A program made the position numbers and the translations under genes. Of a stretch of 64,000 nucleotides of DNA, positions 22,227-33,170 are shown one piece after another. Numbering within the stretch: the stretch's first letter is position 1; each line of letters begins with the position of its first letter. The notes under the pieces were generated by a model. It made no database searches. It saw only the letters and a program-made list of their open reading frames with translations, and was not told the origin of the DNA. The stretch is from Canna indica (Eukaryota > Streptophyta > Magnoliopsida > Zingiberales > Cannaceae): the NCBI GenBank assembly GCA_034359265.1, contig CP136894.1:33200501-33264500 (forward strand), written 5' to 3'.

Positions 22227-23621
22227 TTACCCTTGTGCAGTTGCTCCCCATACAAAAGAACATGAGAGTTTTGGTACCCAAATGGCTTTGGGTCCTTGAG
22301 TGTTAGAGGGCTTTGCTACCCAAAGTGTTTTAACTCCACTTGGGTTCATCTTGAATGCACAATCATATATAGCATGCACATATACACCGCAACAAAAACA
22401 ATGTCCATTAAATTTCTTCCCTTCATTATGGACATGAGGTTTAATGTTGGAAAGTTTGACATGAGAGAATTGATGGACATGAGCATTCTTAAGTGAAGCA
22501 TTCTTCTTTTTAACTTGAGGTTTAAGTGTAGAATGCCTAACATGAGAATGATGATGAACATTGGCATTCTTTAAATAAGCATTTTTTGTTCTATTGTTCT
22601 TAGGAGATGAGGCATTCTTAAATTCATTTACTTTCTTACTTAAGGAAATGACTTCACTTTTCAAATCATTCTTAGATTTTTGAATTGCATGTAATTGGGT
22701 TTTCAACATGCTATTTTCATTTTTCAAATTATCATTTTTATGCTTCAAGGCATTAAGCTCAGATTCTAAGTTATCATGGCTTGGATCAAGTGAGCTAGAT
22801 TTTAATTTTTCATTTTCTAATTCTAGAGTGTGCACAAGTGAACTGAGTCTAGAATTCTCATTCTTAATCCTTTTATTTTCTTTATCCTTTTTCAAGAGCA
22901 AGGCATGCATGATTTTATACTCATCCATTAAATCATCAAAATCATGAGAACTAGATGAGTTAATACTATCATTATTATTAACATGACTAGAAGGGGAGGA
23001 GAGTACCTCATCGTTATCATTCATGGGGCAAGTCTTTGAGGTAGCTTCATAGTCATTGCAAGAGGACGTTTCGTTTGAATTGGATAATGATGTGGAAACA
23101 TTCGACCTCTTCTTTGTCTTGTTCTTCATGATAGGGCAATTCTTTTTCACGCGCCCTTTCTCATTGCATTGGTGGCATAACACCTTTCTCTTCCGACTTT
23201 TTGTACTTCTTTGGCTAGAAACACTAAAAGCTTTAAAAACTTCATTAGATATAGGAGCATGACAATTGTCATTGTCTCCTTCATTTAGGGTAATGAGTTC
23301 TTCAGTTTTAGCATAATCATAAAGCATATTCAGGGTATTCCAAATATCATATGCAGAAGTACAATGCATGATTTTTTCAAGTACATTATTTTCCAAAGAA
23401 GAAAATATGCAATTTGTAGCTTTTGCATTTAACTCAAACATATTAATTTGTTCTTGAGTCCATGATTCCATACATTCTCTAGGTTCAATGTATTTTATCT
23501 TTACCATGTTAAACACACCTATACCTTGAGTCTTCAGAAAAGTATACATTCTACGCTTCCAAAGACCAAAGTTAGACTCGTCAAACCTAGGAGGTGAAGA
23601 CGCTCTACTATCTAGTGCCAT
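22227..23621 (-). CDS. Copia-type Gag polyprotein, intact frame of 464 codons
   Basis: It starts at ATG 23619-23621, 55 bp inside the PBS. Residues 1-115 (FDESNFGLWKRRMYTFLKT, then IFSSLENNVLEKIMHCTSAYDIWNTL) are the DUF4219/UBN2 Gag domain of copia elements, but UBN2 stops early: YDYAKTEELITLNEG skips the usual second half. At about residue 150 is a zinc knuckle CHQCNEKGRVKKNC in which the histidine is Arg. Residues 230-340 form a long coiled coil (KKDKENKRIKNENSRLSSLV, then LESELNALKHKNDNLKNENS). A second knuckle CFCCGVYVHAIYDC is complete. The end KAIWVPK is the motif before pol in many copia Gag-Pol proteins, but a stop follows. It would package RNA into particles. It is the longest uninterrupted frame in the window. 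Confidence 0.85.
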   Translation of the reverse strand: MALDSRASSPPRFDESNFGLWKRRMYTFLKTQGIGVFNMVKIKYIEPRECMESWTQEQINMFELNAKATNCIFSSLENNVLEKIMHCTSAYDIWNTLNMLYDYAKTEELITLNEGDNDNCHAPISNEVFKAFSVSSQRSTKSRKRKVLCHQCNEKGRVKKNCPIMKNKTKKRSNVSTSLSNSNETSSCNDYEATSKTCPMNDNDEVLSSPSSHVNNNDSINSSSSHDFDDLMDEYKIMHALLLKKDKENKRIKNENSRLSSLVHTLELENEKLKSSSLDPSHDNLESELNALKHKNDNLKNENSMLKTQLHAIQKSKNDLKSEVISLSKKVNEFKNASSPKNNRTKNAYLKNANVHHHSHVRHSTLKPQVKKKNASLKNAHVHQFSHVKLSNIKPHVHNEGKKFNGHCFCCGVYVHAIYDCAFKMNPSGVKTLWVAKPSNTQGPKAIWVPKLSCSFVWGATAQG

Positions 23622-23675
23622 TTTAGGATCGAGATACGGTGTAGAAGAGATGGTGAAATCTCAAGCTACGAACCC

Positions 23676-23687
23676 GCTTTGATACCA
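23676..23687 (-). other. Copia-E primer binding site (initiator tRNA-Met)
   Basis: Minus strand reads TGGTATCAAAGC two bases after the LTR end. The usual plant site is TGGTATCAGAGC, so it has one mismatch. Confidence 0.85.
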
Positions 23688-23689
23688 AT

Positions 23690-25233
23690 TGAAGGCGAAA
23701 TGGTGACACTAGAGGAGGGGTGAATACTGTATTTACTAATTCGATTAGGCTAAATTCCAATTTAATCATTTTCTTGATTAGTTAGGCGAATTTCAATTTT
23801 GCGATTTAAATGCGGAAGCTATAAAAAAACAATTAAGCACAAAACAAGATCAATGCAAACACAAGTGATATATAGTGGTTCGGCCCCAATGCCTACTCCA
23901 CTACCTAAGTACCCCACTTAGGATTTCCAAACTAATTTTTCTAGATTAATTTGAGTCTCCCTTACAACGAGGATTTTGACTCGAAGAGTCTCACTCTCGA
24001 CCTAAGGCACTTCTACACCCAGAAGTCTTCGCCTTCTTATCACGAGCACTTTTCCACCTCTACCCTAAGGGATAACTTAACTAATCCAAATAAAACATAA
24101 TTTACACAGGTGGCTTTACTCCTTCACAACAAGGAAACCACTTTCCACACAGAAGACCCACCTGGTATTCTACATACGCAAATACAGGAGTTGAAAGATA
24201 GAATAAACAAAAGCTTATTACAAGAAGAGGAATTAAATTCTTATCACTATTAGACGTCTCTTCTTCACGCGCCTTATCAGCTTGATCAACCCTTTGAAGT
24301 ATAACACTTTTGGCAGCAAGGGATCAAGACTTAGCAGACGAACACTTGGCGCTTTGAAGATTTGGAAGATGCAATTTGATCACTCTTTTGAACCTTTTAT
24401 CATCAAAGATCTAAGGGAGAGAAATTAAGTAAAAAGATTAGAAGGGAGTATATATAGGTCTGGTTGAAATAGGGCGTCAACGGGATTATTTTCGACCGTT
24501 ACAAATGCCCGATCGTTGGTTCGATCAAAGCATCGGTCGACCGGCTATTCGATCGCTGGCTGACTATAATGTTTTTCCTTTGATCGATCGACCGACGGGT
24601 CGACCTCTCGACGGAAAAATGACTACATCATACCCGGTCAACCAGTCGGTCAACCGAAGCCAGCTTCTATAAGCATTCGGTCGACCGTTGGGTCGACCGA
24701 TTATCGCGAGCTTTGGCGCGATCGACCGACTCTGTGAAGCCGCTCGTGCTAAGTCATTCGATCGACCAATCGGTCAACCGATGAACTTTCTGCCAATTTT
24801 TGGCATCAGTCGGTTGACCGACGCAGCGATAGCCATATGATTTCACCAACTTCAGTCGACCGAATGGCTACTGCCATTTTTTGGTGACATTCGGTCGACC
24901 GAATTGGCTGCTGCCAATGCTTTTACTCCATTCAGTCGACCTGTTGGTCGACCTGAACAGAGCTGGAAATTTTTCTAGCTTGGATTTTTTATTTGCGCTC
25001 GATTTTCGGCTTCGTTCTTCAACGTGCATTATGATTGAAGGATTGTCCATGCTTCCTAAAACATTTTTGATACACACGTTGACCTGTTTAGAGGATTGAT
25101 CAAGATACGATAGACTTGACGAATCTTTCATCAATCCTACAATTTTCATGCTTAAACACTTGTTAAATGGGTTTGTTATCATCAAAATACTTATAAGAAA
25201 ATATAGTATGAAGGAAGAGCCCTTTAGCTAACA
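23690..25233 (-). repeat. Copia-E 5' LTR
   Basis: 1544 bp, matching 17326-18804. It contains a TATA-like TATATATA run (24449-24456, for minus-strand transcription toward gag) and the GTCGACC palindrome cluster at 24520-24960. Confidence 0.9.
24449..24456 (-). promoter_or_regulatory. Possible TATA box of copia-E 5' LTR
   Basis: TATATATA, followed on minus by ACTCCC, about 0.8 kb into the LTR in element sense. The same site is in the other LTR at 18069-18080. Position and base content suit a TATA box; no start site can be seen. Confidence 0.4.
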
Positions 25234-25307
25234 CGCAGTCTGTGATAGTCATCCCCGATGGCCCAGCAATGGTATTAGCCGTTGGTGAAGCATATATTTC
25301 TAGTAGT

Positions 25308-25632
25308 GCACTACTGTATCAAGGAATAGTATGCACATGCACTATCATTTGGATATAAGTTAATTCTTCATGTATATTTATATACTGTTATTTTAGTTCA
25401 TTTATTTATTTACTATAAATAATGGGACTAGCCTCTCCTCTTAATTAAATTATAAATTACAACAGTTCGACATTGTTATTAGGGGATAATATATAACTCA
25501 TATATGATCCTCTACAATTATATGCGGGAAAAAAAATCATTTTCTAATAGAATTAATAAAAGTACATTCTAATTCCCTAAAAATCAAATGCCACGTTGAA
25601 TGCTGGACGAAAAAGAAAAATTGAAATCAATA
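25308..25632. other. Spacer between CACTA-2 and the Harbinger element
   Basis: It begins 'cactactg' directly after the CACTA-2 terminus 'tagtagtg', so the two form a small palindrome. The rest is AT-rich with no open frame. 'tcattttctaatagaatt' near 25540 has a counterpart 'ctattagaaaatgtg' beyond the Harbinger at 33186. Confidence 0.4.
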
Positions 25633-25860
25633 GGGCTTGTTTGTTAGCCCACTTTTCAGTTTTCGTTTTTGCGAAAAATTGAAAAGTGGGTCGAAACAGT
25701 GTTTGTTGACGAAGAGCAGTTGGGCTTTCGAGTCTTGTTTCACGAAAATGGATTTTCGCAAAAAATTAATTAACACTGAATCAAAAAAACCACTTGAGAT
25801 AGTTTTCGAGGTTTTCGCGAAAACTGGCGAAAAGTGCGGTGGCAAACTTCTAATTAAAAT
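25633..25860. repeat. Harbinger left end
   Basis: Terminal GGGCTTGTTTGTT, followed by sequence with many 'ttttcg' / 'cgaaaa' motifs. It pairs loosely with the right end at 32930-33170 in inverse orientation, only the outer bases closely. Confidence 0.6.
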
Positions 25861-26084
25861 GAGTTGCCGCCTATTTCGCCACTTTTCATCCGAAACCCGA
25901 ACAAAACCATTTGCTCTCGTGTTTAGAGTATCTCACCCCGATCCACACCTCACTCTCGGCTCTAAGGGTGACAAGCGACAAGTTGTCGCCACCTCCTGTG
26001 TTTGATTGGCGATCCATGAAACCCATCGGCGATCAGGTTCTTTGGCTACAACCACCTGCTCATCACTCCCGTCGCACCTCAGGT

Positions 26085-26486
26085 TGGTTCCACTGTTGAT
26101 CTAAGCTAGGGTTTTGATGATGTTTTTCGATCTAGGGTTTATCTGGTTTCCGATGTTGGGTTCCATTGCTGATCCGAGCTAAGATTTTGATATTCTAATG
26201 TCTTTTGACCTAGGCTTTTGATTTTTCTTCGATCTAGGGTTGTGATGTTGGGTATATTTTTTGGTTTTTGATCTAGGGTTTTGATTTTAATGGTTGGTTC
26301 CACTGTTGATCCAAGCTAGGGTTTTATGTTCTGATGTTTTTCGACCAAGGGTTTTGATTATTCTTCGATCTAGGGTTTTGATGTTCGGTATATTTTCAGG
26401 TTTCCGGTCTATGGTTTTGATCCTAATGGCTGGTTCCACTAGGGTTTCGCTGGTTTCCGATCTAGGGCTTTGCTAGTTTCGATCTA
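26085..26486 (+). repeat. Degenerate tandem repeat in Harbinger leader
   Basis: The phrase 'gatctagggttttgatgtt' and its variants recur about nine times, together with 'ggttccactgttgatc' three times, forming blocks of roughly 100-150 bp. No coding meaning is seen. The same phrase appears once more at 31838. Confidence 0.75.
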
Positions 26487-27458
26487 GGGCCATGCTATCC
26501 TTACATATACAAGATGATAGCCTACAAACAAGATATCCTTCTACTCTTTTAGTCATTCTATCCTTACATGTCGATCACTTGAGAAATTTACTTTCGAAAA
26601 CTCAAAACCCTTCCCTTCTCCACTCTGTCAAGCCCTAATCCAAGGGCTTTCATCATGCGGCCGGCCCTAAGGGTTAGGAAGATTAGCACTCTTCCATGTT
26701 CTAAGTTTTCTTGATCTATATGAACATATAACATATACAAAGAATCAAATCTACACATTTAAACCACATGAGAAATTTAGGGGAAAATTTGGCATGACCT
26801 CCCCTCTTTCCCCCTATTTGGCCTATACCTATATTTCAAGAAAACGTCGTGTAAACATCTCAAGATCAAAAATCTACATCTTGAGAGGGTACAAGATCAA
26901 ACGCCACGAGAAAATGACAAGGAAATCATCATACAAAGCCGGCCCATCAAAACCAGGGGGGTCGGCTAGGGCCTCCCCTCAAAACCTAGGTTGTACCACT
27001 CACCTTGAACAAGGAGGAAGAAGAGGTGGACATATGCGATCTTGATCCTTCCGATGGCGACACGACTTCCGGTGCCGATCCAAGCTCCTCTCCTCCTCTC
27101 CCTCTTGCTCGGCTGTGTGCGGCTCAATGATGAGCTGCATGGCTTGTAGATTAGGGTTTTATTGCCTCATCTACAATGACCTTTATGCCCCCCCTAACTT
27201 AACTTGGTTCTCACTCGACTCAGCCCGCGTCCGGTTCGGGCTCCAGTTCTATCCGCATGCACGAGTCGAACTCCACTCAAATGAGACATTTAATGCATAA
27301 AAGGAAATAACTATTTAACCAATTTTATCTTCATACTTTCATAGGTAGAGTTATACCTTCTACTCAAGGCGATTCCGAGGCTCGACCCGACTCACCCCGG
27401 GTCTGGCGCACTGCACCAAAAATAGATTTTTATATTAGGAAATTTTTCGGTTCTTACT
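26487..27458 (-). repeat. Gypsy-B partial LTR
   Basis: The right edge aligns with other gypsy LTR starts ('tatattagga' then the purine tract, here 'ccttccccccttaaggg' in plus). The donor-like GTGAGT (minus) is at 26998-27003, preceded in element sense by TTCAAG as in the others. The distal 1.3 kb with the acceptor and hairpin is missing. Confidence 0.7.
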
Positions 27459-27479
27459 ACCTTCCCCCCTTAAGGGAAT

Positions 27480-29712
27480 TTCATCCTCGAATTTAATTGG
27501 GTGACAAGGACATACCGGCTCTTCAAACATGGAAGGGTAGCGCTCTCTCATGTCTCAGTCTACCTCCCAAGTGGCCTCTTACCCAGAGTGGTGCTCCCAA
27601 CTAACTTTCACCAGCGGAATTTCTTTAGACCTTAGCTTCCTAACTTGGCGATCGAGGATCTCTACCGGTCTTTCCTCGAATGATACAGCCGAATCCACTT
27701 CAATCAAAGAAGGTTCGATCACATGTGAATCATCTCTTACATATCTTCGGAGCATTGACACATGGAAAAACCGGGTGCACTCTACTCAGGCTAGGGGGCA
27801 AAGCTAGCTCATAAGCCACCCCGCCCCTCCGCTTGAGAATAGGGAAAGCCCAATAAACCTAGGGCTCAACCTTCCCTTCTACCCAAACCGGACCATCCCT
27901 TTCATGGGGGAAACCTTCAGGAACACTAAGTCGCCCTCAGCGAATTCCAACTCTCTGGCCTTCTTATCGGCATATATTTTTTGTCGACTCTGGGCCGCTA
28001 GCAATCTTTCCTTTATGATTTCCAGCTTCTCTACCGCTTTCTCAACCAAATCAGGACCCACCATGAGTGATTCTTCGGCCTCAAACCAGCCCACAAGGGA
28101 CCTACACCGCCGCCCATACAAGGCCTCGAAAGGAACCATGCCAATGCTACTGTGATAGCTATTATTGTAGGCGAACTCGATCAATGGTAAGTGTTTCTCC
28201 CAGCCGTCGGCCATATCCAGGACGCATGCCCTCAGCATATCCTCCAAAGTTTGGATGGTCCTCTTTGACTGTCCGTCAATCTGCGGATGGAAAGCTGTGC
28301 TGAAGCGTACTTGGGTACCCAAGGCTTCCTGGAAGGACTGCCAAAACTAGGTTGTGAACTGGATACCACGATCGAATATGATCATCACAGGGGTACCATG
28401 GTATGCCGCAATTCTGTCTAGGAATAGTCTGGCGTACTTCTCCATAGAAAAGGTCGTCTTCACTAGAATGAAGTGCGCGGTCTTGGTTAACAGGTCCACT
28501 ACCACCCAAATGGAGTCAAAGCCACCTTTTGACTTAGGCAACCTAGTCACTAGGTCCAGCCACCCCCTCTGCCTGAGGTTCAGCTCCTTTTGGGTAAGCA
28601 AGTACTAGAGGCTCTTGTGATCCATATAGATCTCGCAAGTCTCCCCGTACAGATAGTGCCGCCAGAGCTTTAGTGCAAAAATCACCACTGCTAGATCTAT
28701 GTCGTTCGTCGGGTAGTTCTTTTCATGAACTTTCAGCTGGCGGGATGCATAAGCTATGACTCTGCCAAATTGCATCAGAACGCAGCCTAGGCCAACCCGA
28801 GAGGCATCACAGTAGACTACAAACCCTCCTGAGCCGGAAGGTACAACCAACACGAGTGCCGACGTCAAGCATTCGTTGAGCTTCTGAAAGCTCGCCTCGC
28901 ACTTGTCATCCCAATCAAATTTGACCTTTTTTCTGAGTCAACCGTGTCACTACAATCCTGGAGAAGTTTTCTACAAACTTTCGCTAGTACCCGGCCAACC
29001 CAATAAAACTACGGATCTCAGTAACGCTGGTTGGCCATCTCCAGTTCGGCACAGCCGCCACCTTTGAGGGATCCACCCTTATCCCTTCCTTGGACACTAC
29101 ATGGCCCAGGAACCCTACACTTTCTAATTAGAATTCATATTTGGAAAATTTAGCGAACAATTAGTGTTCTCTGAGGGTTTCCGGGACCATTCTCAGGTGT
29201 TCTGAGTGCTCCTCCTCACTCTTGGAGTATACCAAGATGTCATCAATGAAGACGATCATAAAGTTGTCCATGTAGTCCTTAAATACCATGTTCATCAGGT
29301 CCATGAAGGCAGTAGGTGTATTGGTTAGACCAAAAGACATCACTAGCAACTCGTAGTGACCATAGCGAGTCCTAAAGGCAGTCTTATGCACATCGCAATC
29401 CTGGATTCTCAGCTGATGGTATACAGACCTTAAGTCTATCTTCGAAAACCATCGTGCCCCCTGCAGCTGGTCAAATAAATTATCTATCCTTGGCAGTGGG
29501 TAACGATTCTTGACTGTCACTTTGCTCAGCTGCCTATAGTCGATGCACATGCGCATCGACCCATCCTTCTTCTTCACGAAGAGCACCGGGGCACCCCAAG
29601 GTGACATGCTCGGCCGGATGAATCCAAGATCTAGCATTTCTTGCAATTGTACTTTTAACTCCCTGAGTTCGGCCGGCGCCATGCTATAGGGCGGAATGGA
29701 GATCGGTTTCAC
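27480..29712 (-). pseudogene. Gypsy-B pol remnant (RT-RNase H-INT-chromodomain)
   Basis: RT is an open frame of 183 codons (29712-29161) with an intact fingers block, [13 protein letters not shown] and active site [10 protein letters not shown]. RNase H 28868-28605 begins with [16 protein letters not shown]. The integrase core 28601-27879 has WVVVDLLTKTAHFI, FDRGIQFTT, QIDGQSKRTIQTLEDML. The tail and chromodomain 27761-27540 have SFEERPVEILDRQVRKL and VKVSWEHHSG. An internal deletion joins RNase H ([13 protein letters not shown]) straight to the integrase core ([13 protein letters not shown]), removing the RNase H end and the H2C2 zinc region. TAG stands for ancestral CAG at 28347-28349 and 28605-28607. 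The element is dead, though its RT part is well kept. Confidence 0.9.
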
Positions 29713-29738
29713 CTCGTGATGCTATAATAGAAATTGCT

Positions 29739-30641
29739 TTGTTGTCTGATATATATATTCTTCTTAATCCGAGGGAGAAGTCGGAACATTGGTCCAAAGA
29801 TGCTACTAAAGCCTTGTTGTTTATAATTCATAATAGACAAATAGAATTTGATAAGACTGTTTGGGAAGAGATTAGCACAAGACTTGAGGAAAAATGTGGC
29901 ACTAGGTATCTTGTTGATAAGATTAAGGCAAAGAAACTTCGCCTTCATCGTTTGTATAAAGATTGGCAAGAACTGATTAACCACAATGGGATCACCTAGA
30001 ATCTCGTATTGGGAGGATTGAGGCTGACGAAACCATGTGGAATATCACGGTAGGTTTTTGTTAATAGAGTTATTTAGGTATCGTATTGGGTAGCATGTTA
30101 AAATAGTAAATTTCGTGTGCAGAAAGGACTAAGAAAAGATTATTTCAAACAGTTTAGGAATGGGCCACCTCCCAATTTACCTTTGTTGGAATCAATTTTT
30201 TTAAATCAATCTGCAACTGGTGGGATGACCCAATCATCTACATAAGCGCCTTTGAATTCAGGTGAGGAGCGTCAGTTAGAGGATCAATTTTTGGGGTAGA
30301 ATATTCGGGGGTAAGGAGCGTGTTGTTGTGGAACAGGAAGGGGAAGAGGAGGACATTGGGGATACTAACGATGAAATCCCTAGACGTCCTTATGTATCTT
30401 CAAGTCGCAATAAGAAATGAGGTAAATCATCGGTGGGACCATCTATAGTAACAATAAGTTGTTTGAAAAGCAAAATCCTTATACCCTTGCAAATTGCAAT
30501 GAGCACTTATCTAATTTGCAGGGGTTGTCTTAAGAAACACATGCTAAGACATGCATTTTCATGCTTAGTAATCCGGAAGCTCGGGAACTTATTATGACAT
30601 TGCCATATGACAAATTGATCAATTGGCTAAAAAGTTTGTAG
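29739..30641 (+). pseudogene. Harbinger ORF1: Myb/SANT-like DNA-binding protein remnant
   Basis: 29790-29995 encodes HWSKDATKALLFIIHNRQIE, DKTVWEEISTRLEEKCG and LHRLYKDWQELINHNGI: three tryptophan-centred helices of the Myb/SANT-like domain found in PIF/Harbinger ORF1 and in plant L10-interacting-type proteins. A TAG replaces the next Trp; one frame over, ESRIGRIEADETMWNI continues. A donor (gtaggt near 30050) and a second block 30120-30245 (KGLRKDYFKQFRNGPPP, then LESIFLNQSATGG) follow. The end near 30560-30641 reads MLSNPEARELIMTLPYDKLI. In this superfamily ORF1 binds DNA and brings the transposase to element ends. This copy is broken by stops and frameshifts. Confidence 0.75.
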
Positions 30642-30878
30642 TGAGTGAGCGAACAATTTGGAAACAATATTTGTATTTATTTTCATGACTATGTGCACCT
30701 TTCATTACTTGCACTTGTTTTTTTTTTCAACTTACTGTTCTGTACTTGCACTTGTATTTTTTCCAGCTTATATTTTGTTCTGTTTATGGACATGATTATG
30801 TTATGTTCGGCTTATGTTATTTTTCAGCTAGTACTTGCACTTGTTATATTCGGCTTATGTTATGTTATGTTCTCATAG

Positions 30879-31440
30879 AATGAGTCATCCATCAAATCCA
30901 TCACATCCATCACTTAGTAATGAAGAGGATGATGATGATTATGAGTTTGCATTAATAATTATAATTTCTATTTTGAATCTCTTGGACGAACAACTAAATC
31001 CTCCACAAAGAGCAATATGCACTTCAATGTTGAGAGGGGTTGACTACGTCCAAGAGTTGATACATAGTTCGGTAAGATATTACGAAAATCTTCGTATGGA
31101 ACCACCTCTATTCCTAAGATTATGTGGTGAGCTTAGGAGATTAGGCTTAGAGGACAAAAATATTTATATTAGTGTATTGTACTAATTTTGGTTTTACTAA
31201 ATAGTATGGCAGCTTCGTTGAGTCACGTAAGTGAAAATACAACATACTTGTGATACCATAACATATTATGTTTTTGCGGTATATGAGCTGTCGTAAGAAT
31301 AAGTGAAACTGAAAAAAACCCCGATCGTTTATTTACGGCTTGCTGTGGAAGTCCCAAAAGTTGTGGATTCTTTCAATGGATCACTCCCATTGCATCAACC
31401 ATACGCAATGGGGAACAAGAAGTGAATCAAACTAGTAGGG
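30879..31440 (+). pseudogene. Harbinger transposase, N-terminal part only
   Basis: An ORF from about 30880 (MSHPSNPSHPS, acidic EEDDDDYEF) leads into RAICTSMLRGVDYVQELIHS and RYYENLRMEPPLFLRLCGELRRLGL. This is the helix-rich N-terminal domain that precedes the DDE nuclease in plant PIF/Harbinger transposases. After 31185 frames are broken and I do not find the catalytic DDE motifs, so the nuclease domain has been lost. Confidence 0.75.
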
Positions 31441-32929
31441 ACCTCCCGTTGCAACTAGAGACCAAAATTGATAAGTTCCTTGATATTGGATTCAAGGGGT
31501 TAATAATACTTGTTTTTATTATTATTGTATTTTTGTGTAAGTAAGTTAGATAATTTTGTGATGGTTTTGTGATGTTTTGGATAATTTGTGTTGTAATTGT
31601 ATGTCGTGATGTTTTGGATAATGCTGTGATGGTGCTGTGATGTTTTGGATAATGTTGTGATGGTGCTGTGATGTTTTGGATAATTCTGTTATGGTGCTGT
31701 GATGTTGCCATATTGCTGTGATGTTGTCATATTTTGGATATATTTTATATTTTTGTTCATTTTTATTGTCGGTGAGGAATTGGAGTCGATAACTAATCAA
31801 TGGTTATGCATTGTTGTTTTATATCAATTGATGTTTTTCTGATCTAGGGTTTTGATGTTATTGTGTGGTTGTGCTGATTTTATCATTGTGTGGTTATGCT
31901 AATTTTATAATTGTGTGGTTATTAGATAATGGGCAAACCTATTTTTGATGGACTATGAATTGAAGGTGATCACCAACTAATAGTGATACACATTTTCCTT
32001 CATAGTCCTACATTCATATAATTCCAATGCCAAATATAGCTTGTTAAGCACTGTAATTTGAAATCAAAATTAGTGCCTTGTCTATTGAGTATGTTCTGCT
32101 GCTGGTGGTGATTCTCTGGTATTGGTTGCTGCAAACTGGTGCCTCTCTCTGGTTGCTATCTTGGCTGATGGAGACTGTTAATTATGTATTGATATGAATT
32201 TTGGTAACTAATAGTAAACTTAAAAGAGTTGTGTATTGATTTGAATTTTGTGTATTGATATTCAACTTAAAGAGCAATGTATTGCTGTATATTGATATCA
32301 ATTTTGTGTATTGACTACTTTCGGTTATTTGTCGCCAAGCGCAAAAACTATATTACATTAAGAAGCACTTATTCAATTACAGCAATAAATTAGGATAACG
32401 ATAATTTAGTCAATTTAAACAACGATAAGTATCAAACCACGATAATTTATACTTAGTCAATATTAATTAGTTGGTAACTTAGTAAATTTATACTTAGTAT
32501 CAAACGACGATAATGATATCAATTTATACTTAGTATCAAACGATGATAACTTAGTCAATTTATACTTAGTATCAAACGACGATAACGTAGTCAATTTAAT
32601 ACTTATAAGATAATTTGCAATTTATACTTAGTGTCAATTTAAACGACGATAAGTATCAAAACACAATAATTTATACTTACTCAATATTAATTTTATACTT
32701 ACTTCATACTTATAATTAGTTGATAACAATTAAAAATAATTATAATTAGTTGATAACAACTAAAAATAATTTAATAATATTCTTAATTTTAATTTTCAAA
32801 AAAATTAAAAAATATTTTAATATTTTTAATATTTAAAGTAAATATTAAAAAAATATTCATAGTAATATTTATTACTAACTAACTTAATTAATATTATTTT
32901 GGTTAAAAGTTATAAATAAAATCTGAAAA
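31441..32929. repeat. Harbinger 3' region with short tandem repeats
   Basis: No gene seen. 31555-31735 is built of 'gatgttttggataatgctgtgatggt' units. 31860-31920 repeats 'ttgtgtggtta'. 32390-32660 repeats 'ttatacttagtatcaaacgacgataa' several times. 32690-32900 is very AT-rich. Confidence 0.7.
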
Positions 32930-33170
32930 CAAATACTATGTTTGATAAACAAACGCGGTTTCAGTTTTCATCCCGAAAACAGTCATCAAAAATAACACAC
33001 AACAAACAAGTTTTTGCTGTTTTCATTTCGCGAAACATAAAAACAAAATATGTCAAGCAAACTTGTTTTCGCCAAATAACAAAACCGAAATTGAAAACCC
33101 GAATCTCGAAAACCCATTTCAGTTTTCATAAAACAAAAATTGCTTCTAATTTTCGGAAACAAACTCACCC

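Larger units (their letters stand above)
17326..25233 (-). mobile_element. Copia-E: LTR element with gag and an extra ORF but no visible pol
   Basis: Two LTRs (17326-18804 and 23690-25233), a primer binding site for initiator tRNA-Met (23676-23687), a polypurine tract (18805-18820), a Gag frame (22227-23621) and, 2.2 kb further on, a second frame (19040-19992), all on minus. No protease, integrase or RT motif is visible in the 4.9-kb interior. Flanking bases are cgcaa (17321-17325) and cgcag (25234-25238), a target duplication with one mismatch. By family knowledge this is a non-autonomous, Gag-only type element of Ty1/copia origin that would depend on enzymes from another copy. Confidence 0.85.
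17018..25307 (+). mobile_element. CACTA-2: 3' end of a CACTA element, split by a copia-type element
   Basis: 17018-17325 and 25234-25307 together align by eye with the CACTA-3 end at 43966-44308. Shared phrases include 'cgtaactggttgatggcc' / 'cgtaaatggttgatggcc', 'tgatggccgacgcaactatcaca' type motifs, 'acacacaagcgacgac', then after the insert 'gtctgtgatagtc'. It ends 'atatttctagtagtg' at 25307, a CACTA terminus. Everything 5' of 17018 is missing. Confidence 0.75.
26487..29712 (-). mobile_element. Gypsy-B: truncated Ty3/gypsy element inside the Harbinger
   Basis: A partial LTR (about 26487-27458) joins minus-strand chromodomain, integrase, RNase H and RT (27480-29712). It stops abruptly in the RT N-terminus at 29712 (ISIPPY motif at the edge), where Harbinger sequence begins. 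Protease, gag and the 5' LTR are absent and the 3' LTR is cut. No target duplication survives. Confidence 0.85.
25633..33170 (+). mobile_element. PIF/Harbinger element with a truncated gypsy inside
   Basis: Ends are GGGCTTGTTTGTT (from 25633) and, reversed, GGGTGAGTTTGTT (to 33170), flanked on both sides by ATA (25630-25632 and 33171-33173), a 3-bp target duplication as expected for this superfamily. Internal genes on plus: a Myb/SANT-like ORF1 (29739-30641) and the start of a DDE transposase (30879-31440). The subterminal 200-250 bp at each end are rich in GAAAA and TTTTCG runs. Gypsy-B (26487-29712) sits between the left end and ORF1. Confidence 0.75.
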
